A stretch of DNA of 64,000 nt from Myxococcales bacterium (GTDB lineage: Bacteria > Myxococcota_A > UBA9160 > UBA4427): assembly GCA_012960035.1 (NCBI GenBank), contig DUBZ01000135.1, positions 248,001 to 312,000 of the forward strand. Reading direction: 5' to 3'. The first letter of the stretch is position 1, and every line of letters begins with the position of its first letter. Shown here one piece after another: positions 33,561-43,951 of this stretch. Under the pieces are notes generated by a model. That model did no database searches. It was not told the DNA's origin and worked only from the letters and a program-made list of their open reading frames with translations. A program made the translations under genes and the position numbers.

Positions 33561-36500
33561 TCAGTTCAGGGCGAGATCCTCAAGCGGAGGGCAGGTACAG
33601 ACCAGATTCCGGTCACCCCAGGCATTGTCGATCCGCGAGACCGGCGGCCAGAATTTGTGCTGTCGAGTCCACTCGGTCGGATAGGCGGCCTGTTGGCGGG
33701 TATAGGCGTGCGGCCATTCGTCGCCGCAGACGACTTCCGCCGGATGAGGCGCAAATTTGAGCGGCGAGTCGGTCTCTGAATGATCGCCCCGTTCGATCGC
33801 ACGAATCTCGTCTCGGATCGAGATCAGCGCATCGCAGAGTCGATCGAGTTCTTCTTTCGACTCGCTCTCGGTGGGCTCGATCATCAGGGTTCCGGGAACC
33901 GGAAAAGACATGGTGGGGGCATGAAAGCCATAGTCGATGAGCCGCTTCGCGATGTCTTCGACGGTGATGTTGGCGCTTCGCTCAAAGGATCGGCAATCGA
34001 TGATGAACTCGTGTGCGACGCGGCCGCCGGGTCCTGTGTAGAGAATCTCATAGTGATCGGTGAGTCGACGCGCCATGTAGTTCGCATTGAGGATCGCGAT
34101 TTCGGTGGCGCGTGTGAGTCCTTCACCCCCCATCAATGCGATATAGGCCCACGAGATCGGGAGGATCGATGGGCTGCCAAAAGGGGCTGCAGAAACCGCG
34201 CCCTCGCCAAAGACGGGATGACCGGGAAGGAAATCGCGAAGATGTTCGGCCGCGCAGATCGGACCCATCCCCGGACCGCCCCCACCGTGCGGAATCGAGA
34301 ACGTCTTGTGGAGATTGAGATGACAAACGTCGGCGCCGATCTCTGCGGGAGACGTTAGGCCAACCTGTGCGTTCATGTTCGCCCCATCCATATACACCTG
34401 ACCTCCGGCTTCGTGGACAGCAGAACAAATCTCCCGGACGGCTTCCTCGAACACGCCATGCGTCGAGGGGTAGGTGATCATCAGTGCGCCGAGTTGATCG
34501 CGGTACTCGTTGATTCGTTCTCGAAGGTCATCGACGTCAATATTGCCTCGCTCATCGCACTTGATGGCGACACAGCGAAAACCGGCGATCACGGCGCTCG
34601 ACGCGTTCGTACCATGAGCGGAGACCGGGATCAGGCAGATGTCACGTTTAAACTTCGAGTCCGGCCCGCTAGAGGCAGCGGCCAGGCTTTCCTGGTGTCG
34701 TCGAATAGCAAGCAGTCCGGCGTACTCTCCCTGAGACCCGGCATTGGGCTGCAGTGAAACGGCGGGCAGCCCCGTGATCTGGCCGAGCCAGGTTTCGAGT
34801 TGTTCGAAGAGGATCGAATACCCGGCCGCCTGATCCGCCGGCGCGTAGGGATGCAATCCACCGAATTCCGGCCAGGTCACAGGAATCATTTCGACCGTCG
34901 CATTCAACTTCATCGTGCAGGATCCCAGTGGGATCATTGACGTCGTGAGCGAGAGGTCCTTGGCTTCGAGACGATTGATGTAACGCAACATCTCCGTCTC
35001 GGAGTGATAACGATGAAAGACCTCGTGCTCCAAGAATTTCGACGTGCGAACGAGGCCCTCCGGCCATTGCATCTCCGACCCGTCCGAGGGACTTGAGCGA
35101 TCTGGAAAGTCGGCAAAGTCGGAAATGTCCGCAAACTCGAAATCGATCTCACCGCTTTGCGTAAATGCCATCAGGATGTCGAGGACATCATTCGTCGTCG
35201 TTGTTTCGTCGAGCGAGATGCCGATTGTCCCGTCCGGAACGGCGCCCGCCTCTTCCGGATCGGAGAAAGCGGAACGCGCTGCGGTGTCGCTCTTGTCTTG
35301 GTTGTGTTCAAACTGATAGTGCGTTCGGAAATTGAGTTCGCGTTCCCAGCCAGCGGACAGGATTTCTGGCACGCTCTGTCCGGCCGGTCGAATCCGTAGC
35401 GTGTCGAAGAAGGGAACATCCGCGACATCATGGCCGAGTCGGCGAAGCCCTTTGGCAAGGTTCCGTGTGAGATGGTGAATCCGTCGTGCGGTTCGAAGCA
35501 GGCCCTCGGGTCCGTGATAGACCGCATACATGCTGGCGAGAATGGCGAGCAGAACCTGGGCGGTGCAGATATTGCTCGTCGCCTTGTCGCGTCGGATATG
35601 CTGCTCGCGTGTCTGGATGGCCAGACGATAGGCGGTGCGTCCTTCGCGATCCCGGGAGATGCCGACGAGTCGACCGGGGATTCGCCGCGCATGTTTTTCT
35701 TGTGTCGCGAAATAGGCGGCATGAGGCCCACCGAATCCCATCGGAACACCGAATCGCTGGGTCGTCCCGATCGCGACGTCCGCGCCGAGTTCTCCCGGCG
35801 GCGTCAGCAGAGTGATGGCGAGAAGATCTGCTGCGACAATCGCCAGTGCGCCGGCGGCGTGCGCGCGTTCGATGATTTCACGGGGATCGAAGATTCGCCC
35901 ATCGCTCGCCGGGTATTGCAGCAGGACGCCGCAGCAATCGAGTTCAGCGAAGTCAGCGTTCTCGGGATCACCGATGTGGAGGGTCGCTCCGACGGCGTCG
36001 GCGCGAGTTTTCAGCACGCCGAGAATCTGGGGATGACAGTCCGCCGACACGAAGAATCCAGCCTTGCGGCCACGGGTGACGGTGCGGCAGAGCCCCAGGG
36101 CTTCAGCAGCGGCGGTGGCTTCGTCGAGTAGCGAGGCGTTGGCGAGCGGTAGACCGGTGAGGTCGCAGACGAGGGTCTGGAAATTCAGTAGCGCTTCGAG
36201 TCGACCTTGTGAGATCTCAGCTTGATAGGGCGTGTACTGCGTATACCAACCCGGATTTTCGAGGACGTTGCGTTTGATGACGCCGGGAACGATGACGTCG
36301 TGATAGCCCTGGCCTAGATAGCTGCGATGAACGCGATTCTCGCTGGCGATTTCATGCAGTGCGTTCAGTAATTCATTCTCGCCGAGCGGGTCGCTAGGCA
36401 ATCCGTCGAGCACAAGCTTTTCCTTGCGTCGGATGGAGTCCGGCACCGTCGCGCGGGCGAGGTCTTCGAGTCGGTCGAGGCCGATCGTTCTCAGCATCTC

Positions 36501-36608
36501 TGGAATCTGTTCGCTGCGTGGGCCGAGATGGCGACGCGCGAATGTGTCGCTAGGGCGAGACAGGAGTCGGTCCGAATAGGAGAGCTTTTTTTCGAGCGTT
36601 GAACTCAC
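33561..36608 (-). CDS. gcvP: Glycine dehydrogenase (decarboxylating), P protein of the glycine cleavage system
   Basis: PLP enzyme that decarboxylates glycine and loads the aminomethyl group on GcvH. 1015 residues from GTG 36608, the fused P1+P2 form. The N-terminal half has [29 protein letters not shown] and [20 protein letters not shown]. The catalytic half has [29 protein letters not shown] and the PLP-lysine motif [16 protein letters not shown]. It is longer than usual by acidic loops, including [11 protein letters not shown] near residue 500. gcvT and gcvH are not in this window. An upstream extension to 36752 overlaps the antiporter gene and is not used. Confidence 0.96.
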   Translation of the reverse strand: MSSTLEKKLSYSDRLLSRPSDTFARRHLGPRSEQIPEMLRTIGLDRLEDLARATVPDSIRRKEKLVLDGLPSDPLGENELLNALHEIASENRVHRSYLGQGYHDVIVPGVIKRNVLENPGWYTQYTPYQAEISQGRLEALLNFQTLVCDLTGLPLANASLLDEATAAAEALGLCRTVTRGRKAGFFVSADCHPQILGVLKTRADAVGATLHIGDPENADFAELDCCGVLLQYPASDGRIFDPREIIERAHAAGALAIVAADLLAITLLTPPGELGADVAIGTTQRFGVPMGFGGPHAAYFATQEKHARRIPGRLVGISRDREGRTAYRLAIQTREQHIRRDKATSNICTAQVLLAILASMYAVYHGPEGLLRTARRIHHLTRNLAKGLRRLGHDVADVPFFDTLRIRPAGQSVPEILSAGWERELNFRTHYQFEHNQDKSDTAARSAFSDPEEAGAVPDGTIGISLDETTTTNDVLDILMAFTQSGEIDFEFADISDFADFPDRSSPSDGSEMQWPEGLVRTSKFLEHEVFHRYHSETEMLRYINRLEAKDLSLTTSMIPLGSCTMKLNATVEMIPVTWPEFGGLHPYAPADQAAGYSILFEQLETWLGQITGLPAVSLQPNAGSQGEYAGLLAIRRHQESLAAASSGPDSKFKRDICLIPVSAHGTNASSAVIAGFRCVAIKCDERGNIDVDDLRERINEYRDQLGALMITYPSTHGVFEEAVREICSAVHEAGGQVYMDGANMNAQVGLTSPAEIGADVCHLNLHKTFSIPHGGGGPGMGPICAAEHLRDFLPGHPVFGEGAVSAAPFGSPSILPISWAYIALMGGEGLTRATEIAILNANYMARRLTDHYEILYTGPGGRVAHEFIIDCRSFERSANITVEDIAKRLIDYGFHAPTMSFPVPGTLMIEPTESESKEELDRLCDALISIRDEIRAIERGDHSETDSPLKFAPHPAEVVCGDEWPHAYTRQQAAYPTEWTRQHKFWPPVSRIDNAWGDRNLVCTCPPLEDLALN

Positions 36609-36696
36609 AAGAATGTACTCGCAGGGTGGAGAAAGAGGTTCGCAGAGGCGGCCGAGACGAGTTTTAGCACAACGATGCCGTGCTCTCTGACAGGAT

Positions 36697-38679
36697 TCAG
36701 CTCTTGTGAGGCCGATCGAGAAGGAGTCGAACTCGAAGAAGGTTCTCCGCACTGCCGAGGACGAGGAGTCGATCCCCGGCCTTCAGTGCGAAATTGGGAG
36801 GCGGGTTTGGATGGCTTTTCGCACCGCGCTCGATGACGAGGACATTACCGCCGGATTGAGCGCGGATGTCGAGTTCGCCGAGCGTCGGCGATCCGATAAG
36901 TGTCATCGGCACTTCGATCCATTCGGTGTCGGTATGGTCGAGCAGTTCCATCAGCCACGGGTCGATGGGAAGCGCGGCCGGGGCGCGGATTGCGCCGTAG
37001 CCCTCTTCACGCAGGGCTTCGGTGAATCGAGCGATGGCGCCCGTCGGGATGTCGAAGCTTTCGAGTGCACGCGCTACCAGTTCGATGCTGCCTTCGAATT
37101 CTTCGGCGACAACGACGGATGCACCCGATTGGCTCAAGTGATCAACCTCCCGCATGTAGCGGGTTCGCGCCAGGATTTCCGTATCCGGGGCCATCGCTCG
37201 GATGCGAGAAACGACGCGACGTGTGGCGAGTGGATCCGAAATCGCGACCGCAACGAGTCGTGCATCCCAGACCCTTAGGTGTTGCAGAACCTGGGGCCGG
37301 GTTGCATCTCCGTAGATGACGGGTTCACCAGATTGGGACGCTTCGAGCGCGGCCGCCGGGTTAGTGTCGACTGCGATGAAGGGGATGTCGAGGGAGCGAA
37401 GCAGTCGGACGAGGGTTTTTCCAGCTGGTCCGTAGCCGATGACGACGACGCGCTGGCCAATTCCGATGTCCTCATCGGCCGAAGATGACGGCATGGCGAC
37501 TCCTGGATGACGGAGTCGCTCGGCCACTGCACCGGCGATGGCCGGAGCATGGCGAATGAGAAAGGGAGAAAGAAGAAGGGTGGCGATCGAAGCGGCGATC
37601 ATGCGCTGGTGCAGAATAGGCTCGATGAGCCCGGCCTCTCCGGCGACCCCGAGCAAGACAAAGGAGAACTCGCCCATCTGGCAGAGCGAGAGTCCCGCTT
37701 CGAGGCTCACGCGGAGTGATTGACGCAGAAGCGCCATGCCCGCGAGGACGACGATGAGGATCTTGCCGACCGTGATCAAGATGACATCGAGTAGAAACGT
37801 CGTCGGGGCTTGGATGACTTGTTGCGGGTCGAAGAACATGCCGACCGCGAGAAAGAAGATACCGAGGAGGATTCCGCGCAGCGGAACGACTTCACTGAAG
37901 AGTTGATGTGCATAGGGCGATCCGCTGGCTGCGACGCCGGCGAGAAAGGCGCCAACGGCGAGGGTCAATCCGAGTGATTCAGCGGTCAGCGAAGAACCCA
38001 ATACGATCAGCAGTGCGAGCAAGCTGAAGAGCTCGGGGCTGCGCGTCTGCGCTACGCGATCAAGAATGCGTGGGATCAGGAACCAAGCGCTGAATCCGAC
38101 GAAGCCGAGAGCCAGGCCCATCTTGCCGAGCGCCCATCCGATCGGTGCATGCTGTGTGGCGTCGCCGGCGAGTAATGGAATGAAAAGCAGAAAGGGAACG
38201 ATGGCCAGGTCCTGCATAATCAGTACGGAGACAGCCAATCGGCCGCCGGGTGCATCGATCTGGCCCTCATCGGCGAGGAGCCGAAGCACGATCGCGGTAC
38301 TCGACATCGAGACCCCGGCCCCGATCACGAGGGCAGCGGGCCAGACGAGGCCGAAAGCATGAGCGGTACTCGCGACGACGCCTAACGTCACGGCCACCTG
38401 AAATCCACCACCGATCAGTGCCGATCGCCACAGGATCCGAATCCGCTCGATCGGAAGTTCCAGACCGATTTCGAAGAGGAGAAAGACGACGCCAATCTCG
38501 GCGAGGGCACGGACACGGTCCGGTTCGCCGACGAGTCCGAGGATGCCGGGCCCGGCAATGGCGCCAACGATCAGGAATCCGACGACCGAAGGCAGCCCGA
38601 GTTTTTCCGTCGTGGCCAGGGCAGCAGAGGCCAACGCCAACAGGACAACCGCTTCAATTAGACCGTTGGCTGCCTCCAA
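36697..38679 (-). CDS. Kef-type monovalent cation:proton antiporter with TrkA-N and TrkA-C domains
   Basis: 660 residues. About twelve helices (~1-385) with [38 protein letters not shown] and the CPA2 motif [11 protein letters not shown]-like region near [13 protein letters not shown] TrkA-N Rossmann domain (~405-530, [20 protein letters not shown]) binds NAD(H) or similar, and a TrkA-C domain (~570-655, [20 protein letters not shown]) ends the protein. It resembles KefB/YbaL and is probably gated by redox state or bound nucleotide. A potassium role is inferred. 88 bp separate it from gcvP on the same strand. Confidence 0.93.
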   Translation of the reverse strand: MEAANGLIEAVVLLALASAALATTEKLGLPSVVGFLIVGAIAGPGILGLVGEPDRVRALAEIGVVFLLFEIGLELPIERIRILWRSALIGGGFQVAVTLGVVASTAHAFGLVWPAALVIGAGVSMSSTAIVLRLLADEGQIDAPGGRLAVSVLIMQDLAIVPFLLFIPLLAGDATQHAPIGWALGKMGLALGFVGFSAWFLIPRILDRVAQTRSPELFSLLALLIVLGSSLTAESLGLTLAVGAFLAGVAASGSPYAHQLFSEVVPLRGILLGIFFLAVGMFFDPQQVIQAPTTFLLDVILITVGKILIVVLAGMALLRQSLRVSLEAGLSLCQMGEFSFVLLGVAGEAGLIEPILHQRMIAASIATLLLSPFLIRHAPAIAGAVAERLRHPGVAMPSSSADEDIGIGQRVVVIGYGPAGKTLVRLLRSLDIPFIAVDTNPAAALEASQSGEPVIYGDATRPQVLQHLRVWDARLVAVAISDPLATRRVVSRIRAMAPDTEILARTRYMREVDHLSQSGASVVVAEEFEGSIELVARALESFDIPTGAIARFTEALREEGYGAIRAPAALPIDPWLMELLDHTDTEWIEVPMTLIGSPTLGELDIRAQSGGNVLVIERGAKSHPNPPPNFALKAGDRLLVLGSAENLLRVRLLLDRPHKS

Positions 38680-38739
38680 CTGGCTTTTCTCCTCTCGTGG
38701 GTACGGTGTGTATTGTAGGTTTGCCTGCGCTTTGGACGC

Positions 38740-39156
38740 CTAGCTTCCGGTCGCCGCAATGCCCTCAAGCGATTGATGGATTTCTTCCAGGACGAGCCGC
38801 GATCTCGCCTCATCGCCAATTATGCCGATCCGAATGCGGAGCATGATGCGTTTTTGATCGGTCGTGGTCAGTTGGATCTCGACAGGATCACCGCCGGCAG
38901 TCCGTGCCTGCCAGCGGATATGCTCTTCTTCGCGAAGCGTGTCGGACTCGTCGTAACCCAGAATTTCGATTGCGGCGCGACAGGCGACGACAAGGTTTTC
39001 GAAGGAAGCGCTCTCGGTCGATTGGAGTTCACCGTCCGTAAACGTGATTGGGTTGTCGTCGCCTCCAGCGAAAAGTTGGAGGGCGACACAGCCGGTTCCA
39101 ATCACGGCAAGGACGATCGCCGCTGCCATGACCTTGATCGCAAGATGGTTTCGCAC
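38740..39156 (-). CDS. DUF3568-like lipoprotein
   Basis: 138 residues. Signal peptide with lipobox VIGTGC near residue 23; then FTDGELQSTESASFENLVVA, ARTAGGDPVEIQL and IRIGIIGDEARSRLVLEEIH. This order matches DUF3568, small envelope lipoproteins with a strand-rich fold. Function unknown. 60 bp downstream of the antiporter gene start region, on the same strand. Confidence 0.75.
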   Translation of the reverse strand: MRNHLAIKVMAAAIVLAVIGTGCVALQLFAGGDDNPITFTDGELQSTESASFENLVVACRAAIEILGYDESDTLREEEHIRWQARTAGGDPVEIQLTTTDQKRIMLRIRIGIIGDEARSRLVLEEIHQSLEGIAATGS

Positions 39157-39271
39157 GCTTTGAGTCTCGGCCTTAACGGGTCATCTGTCTAGACACAGAC
39201 GTTTCGAGTGGCAGACTCTGGTTCTTCGTGACTCATTTTGGTCGGAAGAGAATTTCGATTCGGGTCTGGAA

Positions 39272-39475
39272 TTACGAATCCGGGCTCTTTGATCGGGCGA
39301 AGGCGTCGTCGGCTCGGCCACGGATGTCATGCAAAGACGTGGATTCGACTCGGACAGTCGCTGGGCCTCGCGCACCGGTGCCGGTGTCTGCGCGTCCGGA
39401 ATCCCCGCCGTCACAGCCGACCCGAAACACCACGAAGAGTGTGAAGACGACAAGGCACGGGGCATGGAATTTCAT
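39272..39475 (-). CDS. Possible small lipoprotein
   Basis: 67 residues: a hydrophobic leader (CLVVFTLFVVFRVGC) with a passable lipobox and then a Gly/Thr/Arg-rich tail. The leader is convincing, but the tail shows no structure and no family. It may be a truncated lipoprotein gene. Confidence 0.4.
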   Translation of the reverse strand: MKFHAPCLVVFTLFVVFRVGCDGGDSGRADTGTGARGPATVRVESTSLHDIRGRADDAFARSKSPDS

Positions 39476-40072
39476 CTTGAACGTTCTTCTACAACGAGAA
39501 CGGAGCGAATCGCGATTTTCTGGCTGTGGGTGTCGGCGAGATGCAAGAAGGGTCCATAGAAGTGCAAAAACCTTTCAAGACCCGGCACCCGGCTTGCGAT
39601 AAGTCAGAGGCAGTTGCAAATGGCATGGACAGATGAAGGCGGCTTGAGAAGTTGCTGAGGAGAGGCGAGCAGATGTTGCAGCAGGACTGGGTCGTGCAGA
39701 ATAATCTCATGTGGTCGTGGTCGGAGCCGCTGAGCGAGCCCGAATCTCATATCGAACATCGGGCGGCGCTCGATGCGACGCTTTTTCGTCCTGCCGGTTC
39801 CGCCGATGAACTCGTTCTCGAACTCGATGGAGGCAAACTCCGAGTCCGACAACACGGAAACTCCTGAATTCGAGTTGTCCCCTTGGGGATAACTGAAAAA
39901 ATCTCCAGTCAGCGTGTTAACGTCCTCTTGAGGTCCCTCGGTATCCGATGGGGCCTCGATGTCATTTAAATAGAGCCCCGACCCAATTCCGTGCAGATAG
40001 CCTCCCCAAGTCTCGGGGACGGCGCGTCGCGGCGGTGGGGTCGCGCTGTCGTCTACCCAGGAGAACCGTTTA
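39476..40072. other. Unassigned 600-bp region
   Basis: Two opposite frames overlap here: minus 40128-39604 (174 codons, including SGLYLNDIEAPSDTEGPQED) and plus 39652-39867 (71 codons, including NNLMWSWSEPLSEPESHIEH). Both have moderately coding-like codons and neither resembles a known family. The part around 39885-39980 is unusually AT-rich for this window. I do not call either as a gene. Confidence 0.35.
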
Positions 40073-41194
40073 GTGAGTCTGCATCCGCTCATTGCCCTTG
40101 TCGCCGATCGCGACGTCAAGCAAGCCAAAGGATTTCGCGCAGCCGCTGAGAAGCTGACCGGCGCGTCAATCGAAACCGACTACCAGCTGGAAGTCACAAA
40201 CTCTCCCCGGCGATCAGGTGATGATCTGGCTCATCTGGGTATTCGTTCCGGTCGCAAGGCCAAGGGACGCCAGCATGGCCGAGACGAAAAACATCTTGCT
40301 GAAGCCATCGCTCGTGCGGCCAAAGATGGCGGGGAGGAGAGTCTGGTTCCTGCCTCGCTCGAGCTGCCCACCGGAGAGTCGATTCGATTCATCGATAGCT
40401 CGGTCCCGATCCGGACCGCGGCACCGGACAAGGGAAAAGGTGATTCGGATCCCAATGCAGGGATCGAAGACATTCCACTTCTAGCGTTAGTCGGCGAAGA
40501 TCGCGTGGCCGTCGTAGTCCTGAAATATCTGGACCCCGACGCGACCCGCAGCGGCGCTGGCGACACACCGCTCCGACTGCTTCTGCAAGGGCTGGTGCAC
40601 GCAGCCGCGACGGACGCCAATGGCGAAGCATTGCGTGCTGAAATTTCCGAAGCGACCGGCCAGACGACAGGCGGTGAGGCTCCCGCAGTCGTCATCGCAG
40701 CGAGTCCGAAATATTGGGAACTGTGTCGAAAGCGCGAAGCGCAAAAAGGTGCAGCCTGGATTCGTGAGCTCGAACGCATCGCCCGCGAAATCGGTGAAAC
40801 GATTGGCACTGAGGTCTTCTTCGTCGGTCTGACCCTGGATCCGGCTTCAGATTCCACATCCGATCCCGATTCGGAATCCAACCCGGGTTGGAGTTATGAC
40901 GACGAAGGCCCCCTTCTCTCCAGCCAGATCGGATTCGTGAAGGCATGGGAGACGGGAGCGGGAAAGCTCAAGCCAAAGCCCAAGAAGAAGAAGGTCGATC
41001 CCGCCGATGAGATCATCGAGGCCGACCTCTCGAAGCCGCTGCTTAAATACTCGATTCGCGATTCCTATGAGCGCGGAGATCGCCTCGCGCATACGAAGCT
41101 CGGCGAGGGTGTAGTTCAGGGCGTTGTTGGCCGTGGGAAGATCGCCGTGATGTTCGGCGAAGAGAAGAAGCTTCTCGTCCACGAGCGGGCATAG
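40073..41194 (+). CDS. Unknown protein with C-terminal KOW/tudor-like motif, first gene of a MoxR-VWA cassette
   Basis: 373 residues from GTG 40073. The first 290 residues match nothing I know; they include EDRVAVVVLKYLDPDA, LRLLLQGLVHAAATDANGEA and KGAAWIRELERIAREIGETI. A Lys-rich linker (KLKPKPKKKK) leads to YERGDRLAHTKLGEGVVQGV and KIAVMFGEEKKLLVHERA, the small beta-barrel seen at the ends of UvrD-like helicases and in CarD-type modules. It ends 9 bp before the MoxR gene, so the three genes are probably one operon. Confidence 0.65.
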   Translation: MSLHPLIALVADRDVKQAKGFRAAAEKLTGASIETDYQLEVTNSPRRSGDDLAHLGIRSGRKAKGRQHGRDEKHLAEAIARAAKDGGEESLVPASLELPTGESIRFIDSSVPIRTAAPDKGKGDSDPNAGIEDIPLLALVGEDRVAVVVLKYLDPDATRSGAGDTPLRLLLQGLVHAAATDANGEALRAEISEATGQTTGGEAPAVVIAASPKYWELCRKREAQKGAAWIRELERIAREIGETIGTEVFFVGLTLDPASDSTSDPDSESNPGWSYDDEGPLLSSQIGFVKAWETGAGKLKPKPKKKKVDPADEIIEADLSKPLLKYSIRDSYERGDRLAHTKLGEGVVQGVVGRGKIAVMFGEEKKLLVHERA

Positions 41195-41203
41195 ACTGAG
41201 CAT

Positions 41204-42094
41204 ATGTCCGCGCAGACGAGTGATCTAGAGCGCTTCGAGCGCTTTGAAGGAACGAGCGGCTATATCGCATCCGGCGCTCTCGTCGACGCGGTGAACTGCG
41301 CATTGGCCCTCGAACGCCCGCTGCTCGTCAAGGGCGAGCCGGGCACGGGCAAGACGCTTCTCGCTAGACATGTTGCGGAAGGCCTGGGTCTTCCCCTCGA
41401 TAGTTGGCATATCAAGTCCACGTCCAAGGCCGAGGATGGTCTCTATGTTTACGACACTGTTCAGCGACTGAACGACGCTCGTTTCGGCGACGGCGATGTC
41501 AAGGACATTCGTAGTTATATCCGGCTTGGCCCGCTCGGGCGCGTCTTCTCTGCGACGTCACGACAGGTTCTGCTTATCGACGAGATCGACAAGGCAGACC
41601 TCGAGTTTCCAAACGATATCCTGCTCGAACTCGATGAAATGCGTTTCACGGTGATGGAGACGGGCGACGAGGTTCTCGCCAAGGAACGCCCGATGGTGAT
41701 CATCACGTCGAATAACGAGAAGGAACTGCCTGACGCATTCCTTCGGCGCTGCGTCTTTCACTTTATCGATTTTCCCGATGTCGAGCAGATGCGAAAGATC
41801 GTTGACGTTCATCATCCGGATGTCGAGAAGAAGCTCCTCGAGCAGGTACTCGTGAAATTCTATTGGCTTCGTGATCAAAAGGAACTTCGCAAGCGCCCTT
41901 CGACTTCAGAACTAATCGATTGGATTACCGCGCTCTTGCGAGCGGGGGCAGATCCCAGCCATCTCGAGAGTGAGTTGCCCTTCATGGGAGCCCTGCTCAA
42001 GAACGAACAGGACACCCGCGCGATTAGGGCTTTTCAAGATCGTGGTGGCAAGACGCCAGCCAGCTTCGAGGAACTCGACGGCGCTCGCCGTTAG
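41204..42094 (+). CDS. MoxR-family AAA+ ATPase (CoxD-like)
   Basis: 296 residues. Walker A GEPGTGKT near residue 45, Walker B QVLLIDEIDK near residue 125, sensor 1 VIITSNNEKELPDAF, arginine finger FLRRC. The MoxR lid follows (RPSTSELIDWITALLRAGAD). These ATPases act with VWA proteins as chaperone-like complexes in cofactor or metal insertion; CoxD does this in CO dehydrogenase maturation. No CO dehydrogenase genes are in the window, so the client is unknown. 24 bp separate it from the VWA gene. Confidence 0.93.
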   Translation: MSAQTSDLERFERFEGTSGYIASGALVDAVNCALALERPLLVKGEPGTGKTLLARHVAEGLGLPLDSWHIKSTSKAEDGLYVYDTVQRLNDARFGDGDVKDIRSYIRLGPLGRVFSATSRQVLLIDEIDKADLEFPNDILLELDEMRFTVMETGDEVLAKERPMVIITSNNEKELPDAFLRRCVFHFIDFPDVEQMRKIVDVHHPDVEKKLLEQVLVKFYWLRDQKELRKRPSTSELIDWITALLRAGADPSHLESELPFMGALLKNEQDTRAIRAFQDRGGKTPASFEELDGARR

Positions 42095-42118
42095 TTCTCG
42101 GCATTCGTAGACTCATCG

Positions 42119-43348
42119 ATGGTCTTTCTCGATTTCTTCTACACGCTCCGCGAGGCCGGTCTCAAGGTCACTCTTCAAGAGTGGCGAATGTTGCTCACCT
42201 GTCTCGAGCATAATCTGCATGATTCACGTATCGAAGGCTTCTATCACGTTGCCCGGTCCTGTCTCGTCAAGAGCGAGAGCGACTTCGATACTTTCGATCA
42301 GGTCTTCGCGCATTATTTCAAAGGCATCGAAGGCGTCATCGATCTACCGCCCGAATTGATTGATTGGCTCGCCAATCCGAAGCCCTTCGAGGAGCTGACG
42401 GACGAGATGCGTGCGGCTCTCGAGCATCTCGACATCGACGAGTTAATGCGCAAATTCCAGGAGACGATGGCCGAGCAGACCGAACGTCATGATGGCGGAG
42501 GTCGCTGGGTCGGGACCGGTGGCCGTTCCCCATTCGGCCATGGCGGTGAGCATCCAACGGGGATTCGAGTTGGCGGCCCGGGACAGAATCGAACAGCGAT
42601 GAAGGTGGCCGAAGATCGTCGCTTCCAGGATTACCGAACCGACGTTGCCCTCGACGTGCGAAATACGAAGCTAGCGCTTCGTCGTTTGCGGCAGCTGACG
42701 CGGACCGGTGGCCCTGTCGAACTCGATATCGATGAAACCATCAACAAGACATGCCGGGAGGCGGGCGAAATCGAATTGGTCTTCCGACCCAAGCGGAAGA
42801 ACGATATCCGGTTGTTGCTCTTGTTGGACGTGGGCGGGACGATGGATCCGTACTACGAGCCTGTTAGTCGTCTGCTCTCCGCACTCCATGAAGAACGCGG
42901 GCTTCGCGACTTCAAGGCGTTCCATTTTCATAACTGCGTGTACGAGCGGGTCTTCGAGACCGGCCGCTTGATGCGTACCGAGTCATTGCTGACGGCTGAT
43001 CTGCTTCGCCAATATGGCGAGCGTTGGAAGCTCATGATCGTGGGCGATGGGGCGATGCATCCGAGTGAGCTGATGTCGGCCCGAGGCAATATCAATCCGC
43101 GAATGGAAACAAATTCGACCGGGCTGGCCTGGTTGAATCGGTTGGAGCGTCATTTTAATCGTGCGGTCTGGCTGAACCCGGATCGCCCGCCGGAGTGGGC
43201 GATGTCGAGTACCTGCCGAACGATCTCGAGCGTGTTTCCGATGTTCCATCTTTCGGTCGATGGAATCGAAGACGCCGTGAAGGCGTTGGTTGGCGCAAGA
43301 GCGGCCACGGTCCGGCCGATCATGGCTCCCGGCTCCGCCTCGCTCTAG
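42119..43348 (+). CDS. CoxE-like von Willebrand factor A domain protein
   Basis: 409 residues. A helical N-terminal part (FFYTLREAGLKVTLQEWRML, YHVARSCLVKSESDFDTFD) precedes a Gly-rich linker (HDGGGRWVGTGGRSPFGHGG) and a VWA domain (~235-395). The MIDAS loop reads LLLDVGGTMDPYY rather than DxSxS; VGDGAMHPSEL supplies a later acidic residue. The adapter partner of the preceding MoxR ATPase by fold and order. Confidence 0.92.
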   Translation: MVFLDFFYTLREAGLKVTLQEWRMLLTCLEHNLHDSRIEGFYHVARSCLVKSESDFDTFDQVFAHYFKGIEGVIDLPPELIDWLANPKPFEELTDEMRAALEHLDIDELMRKFQETMAEQTERHDGGGRWVGTGGRSPFGHGGEHPTGIRVGGPGQNRTAMKVAEDRRFQDYRTDVALDVRNTKLALRRLRQLTRTGGPVELDIDETINKTCREAGEIELVFRPKRKNDIRLLLLLDVGGTMDPYYEPVSRLLSALHEERGLRDFKAFHFHNCVYERVFETGRLMRTESLLTADLLRQYGERWKLMIVGDGAMHPSELMSARGNINPRMETNSTGLAWLNRLERHFNRAVWLNPDRPPEWAMSSTCRTISSVFPMFHLSVDGIEDAVKALVGARAATVRPIMAPGSASL

Positions 43349-43400
43349 TGCGGGGATCGGTGTTCAGGTCTTCGGCCCGCCCCTCGACCAGACCTTCATG

Positions 43401-43574
43401 TCAGGCCTTCGCCATCCTCGCGCGTAGTTCCGTTGTGATTCCATGGAGGCTGCGAAAGTTGAGCGGAAACTCCAGCACGACATGTCCGAAGTTAAGCAGG
43501 AAGAGCCATGAGAGACCAAGGGATGCGAACCAGACGCCGAGGAGGCCGGCGACGGCGACTTGCCGGCAACGATC
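43401..43574 (-). pseudogene. 5'-truncated membrane protein remnant
   Basis: The minus frame ending at TGA 43401 reads VAVAGLLGVWFASLGLSWLF then LLNFGHVVLEFPLNFRSLHG, a clear transmembrane helix with coding-like codons. No ATG, GTG or TTG start exists back to the next stop, so the 5' part has been lost. Family not recognised. Confidence 0.5.
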
Positions 43575-43597
43575 GTCCTGCCCCCGCCGACTGGGGC

Positions 43598-43930
43598 TTG
43601 ACGGATGCCCATGAAACGATTGCCGTCGAAGTCGGTCCGAGCGATCCGCATTCGGCGGCCGTCATTTGCTTCGTTATGAACAACGGCATCTAAATTTATG
43701 CGCAGGGGCCCGCGGACAAGGATTGGCCGAAGATGGCGATCACGGACGGCCTTGCGGAGGTCCGAATCGACGGCGCTCTCTATCCTGTCCCGCGCATTCG
43801 CATCGAGGATTCCGGTATGCGAGAGATCGCCTTTCAGGCTGCGGCTGAGAAATATCTTCAGATCGCGGAGCGCGCCAGGGATGGAATTCCGGACAGCCTA
43901 TGGCTCTTCCGTGCCGAACGGCGAAGCTAG
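43598..43930 (+). pseudogene. Gene interrupted by an in-frame TAA, family unknown
   Basis: The frame from about 43598 reads VGPSDPHSAAVICFVMNNGI, meets TAA at 43691, and continues in the same frame with IYAQGPADKDWPKMAITDG, ALYPVPRIRIED and FQAAAEKYLQIAER to a stop at 43928-43930. The downstream part looks coding. The upstream limit is unclear and abuts the truncated membrane remnant. A single nonsense change would explain the layout. Confidence 0.5.
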
Positions 43931-43951
43931 GCGGTCGGTGCTACGCGTTCG

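Noticed and set aside
33561-36752. Longer gcvP start
   Set aside because: The extra 48 codons overlap the antiporter gene and do not resemble P protein.
39604-40128. 174-codon minus frame as a gene
   Set aside because: No family, no ribosome-binding site, and an opposite frame is equally coding-like.
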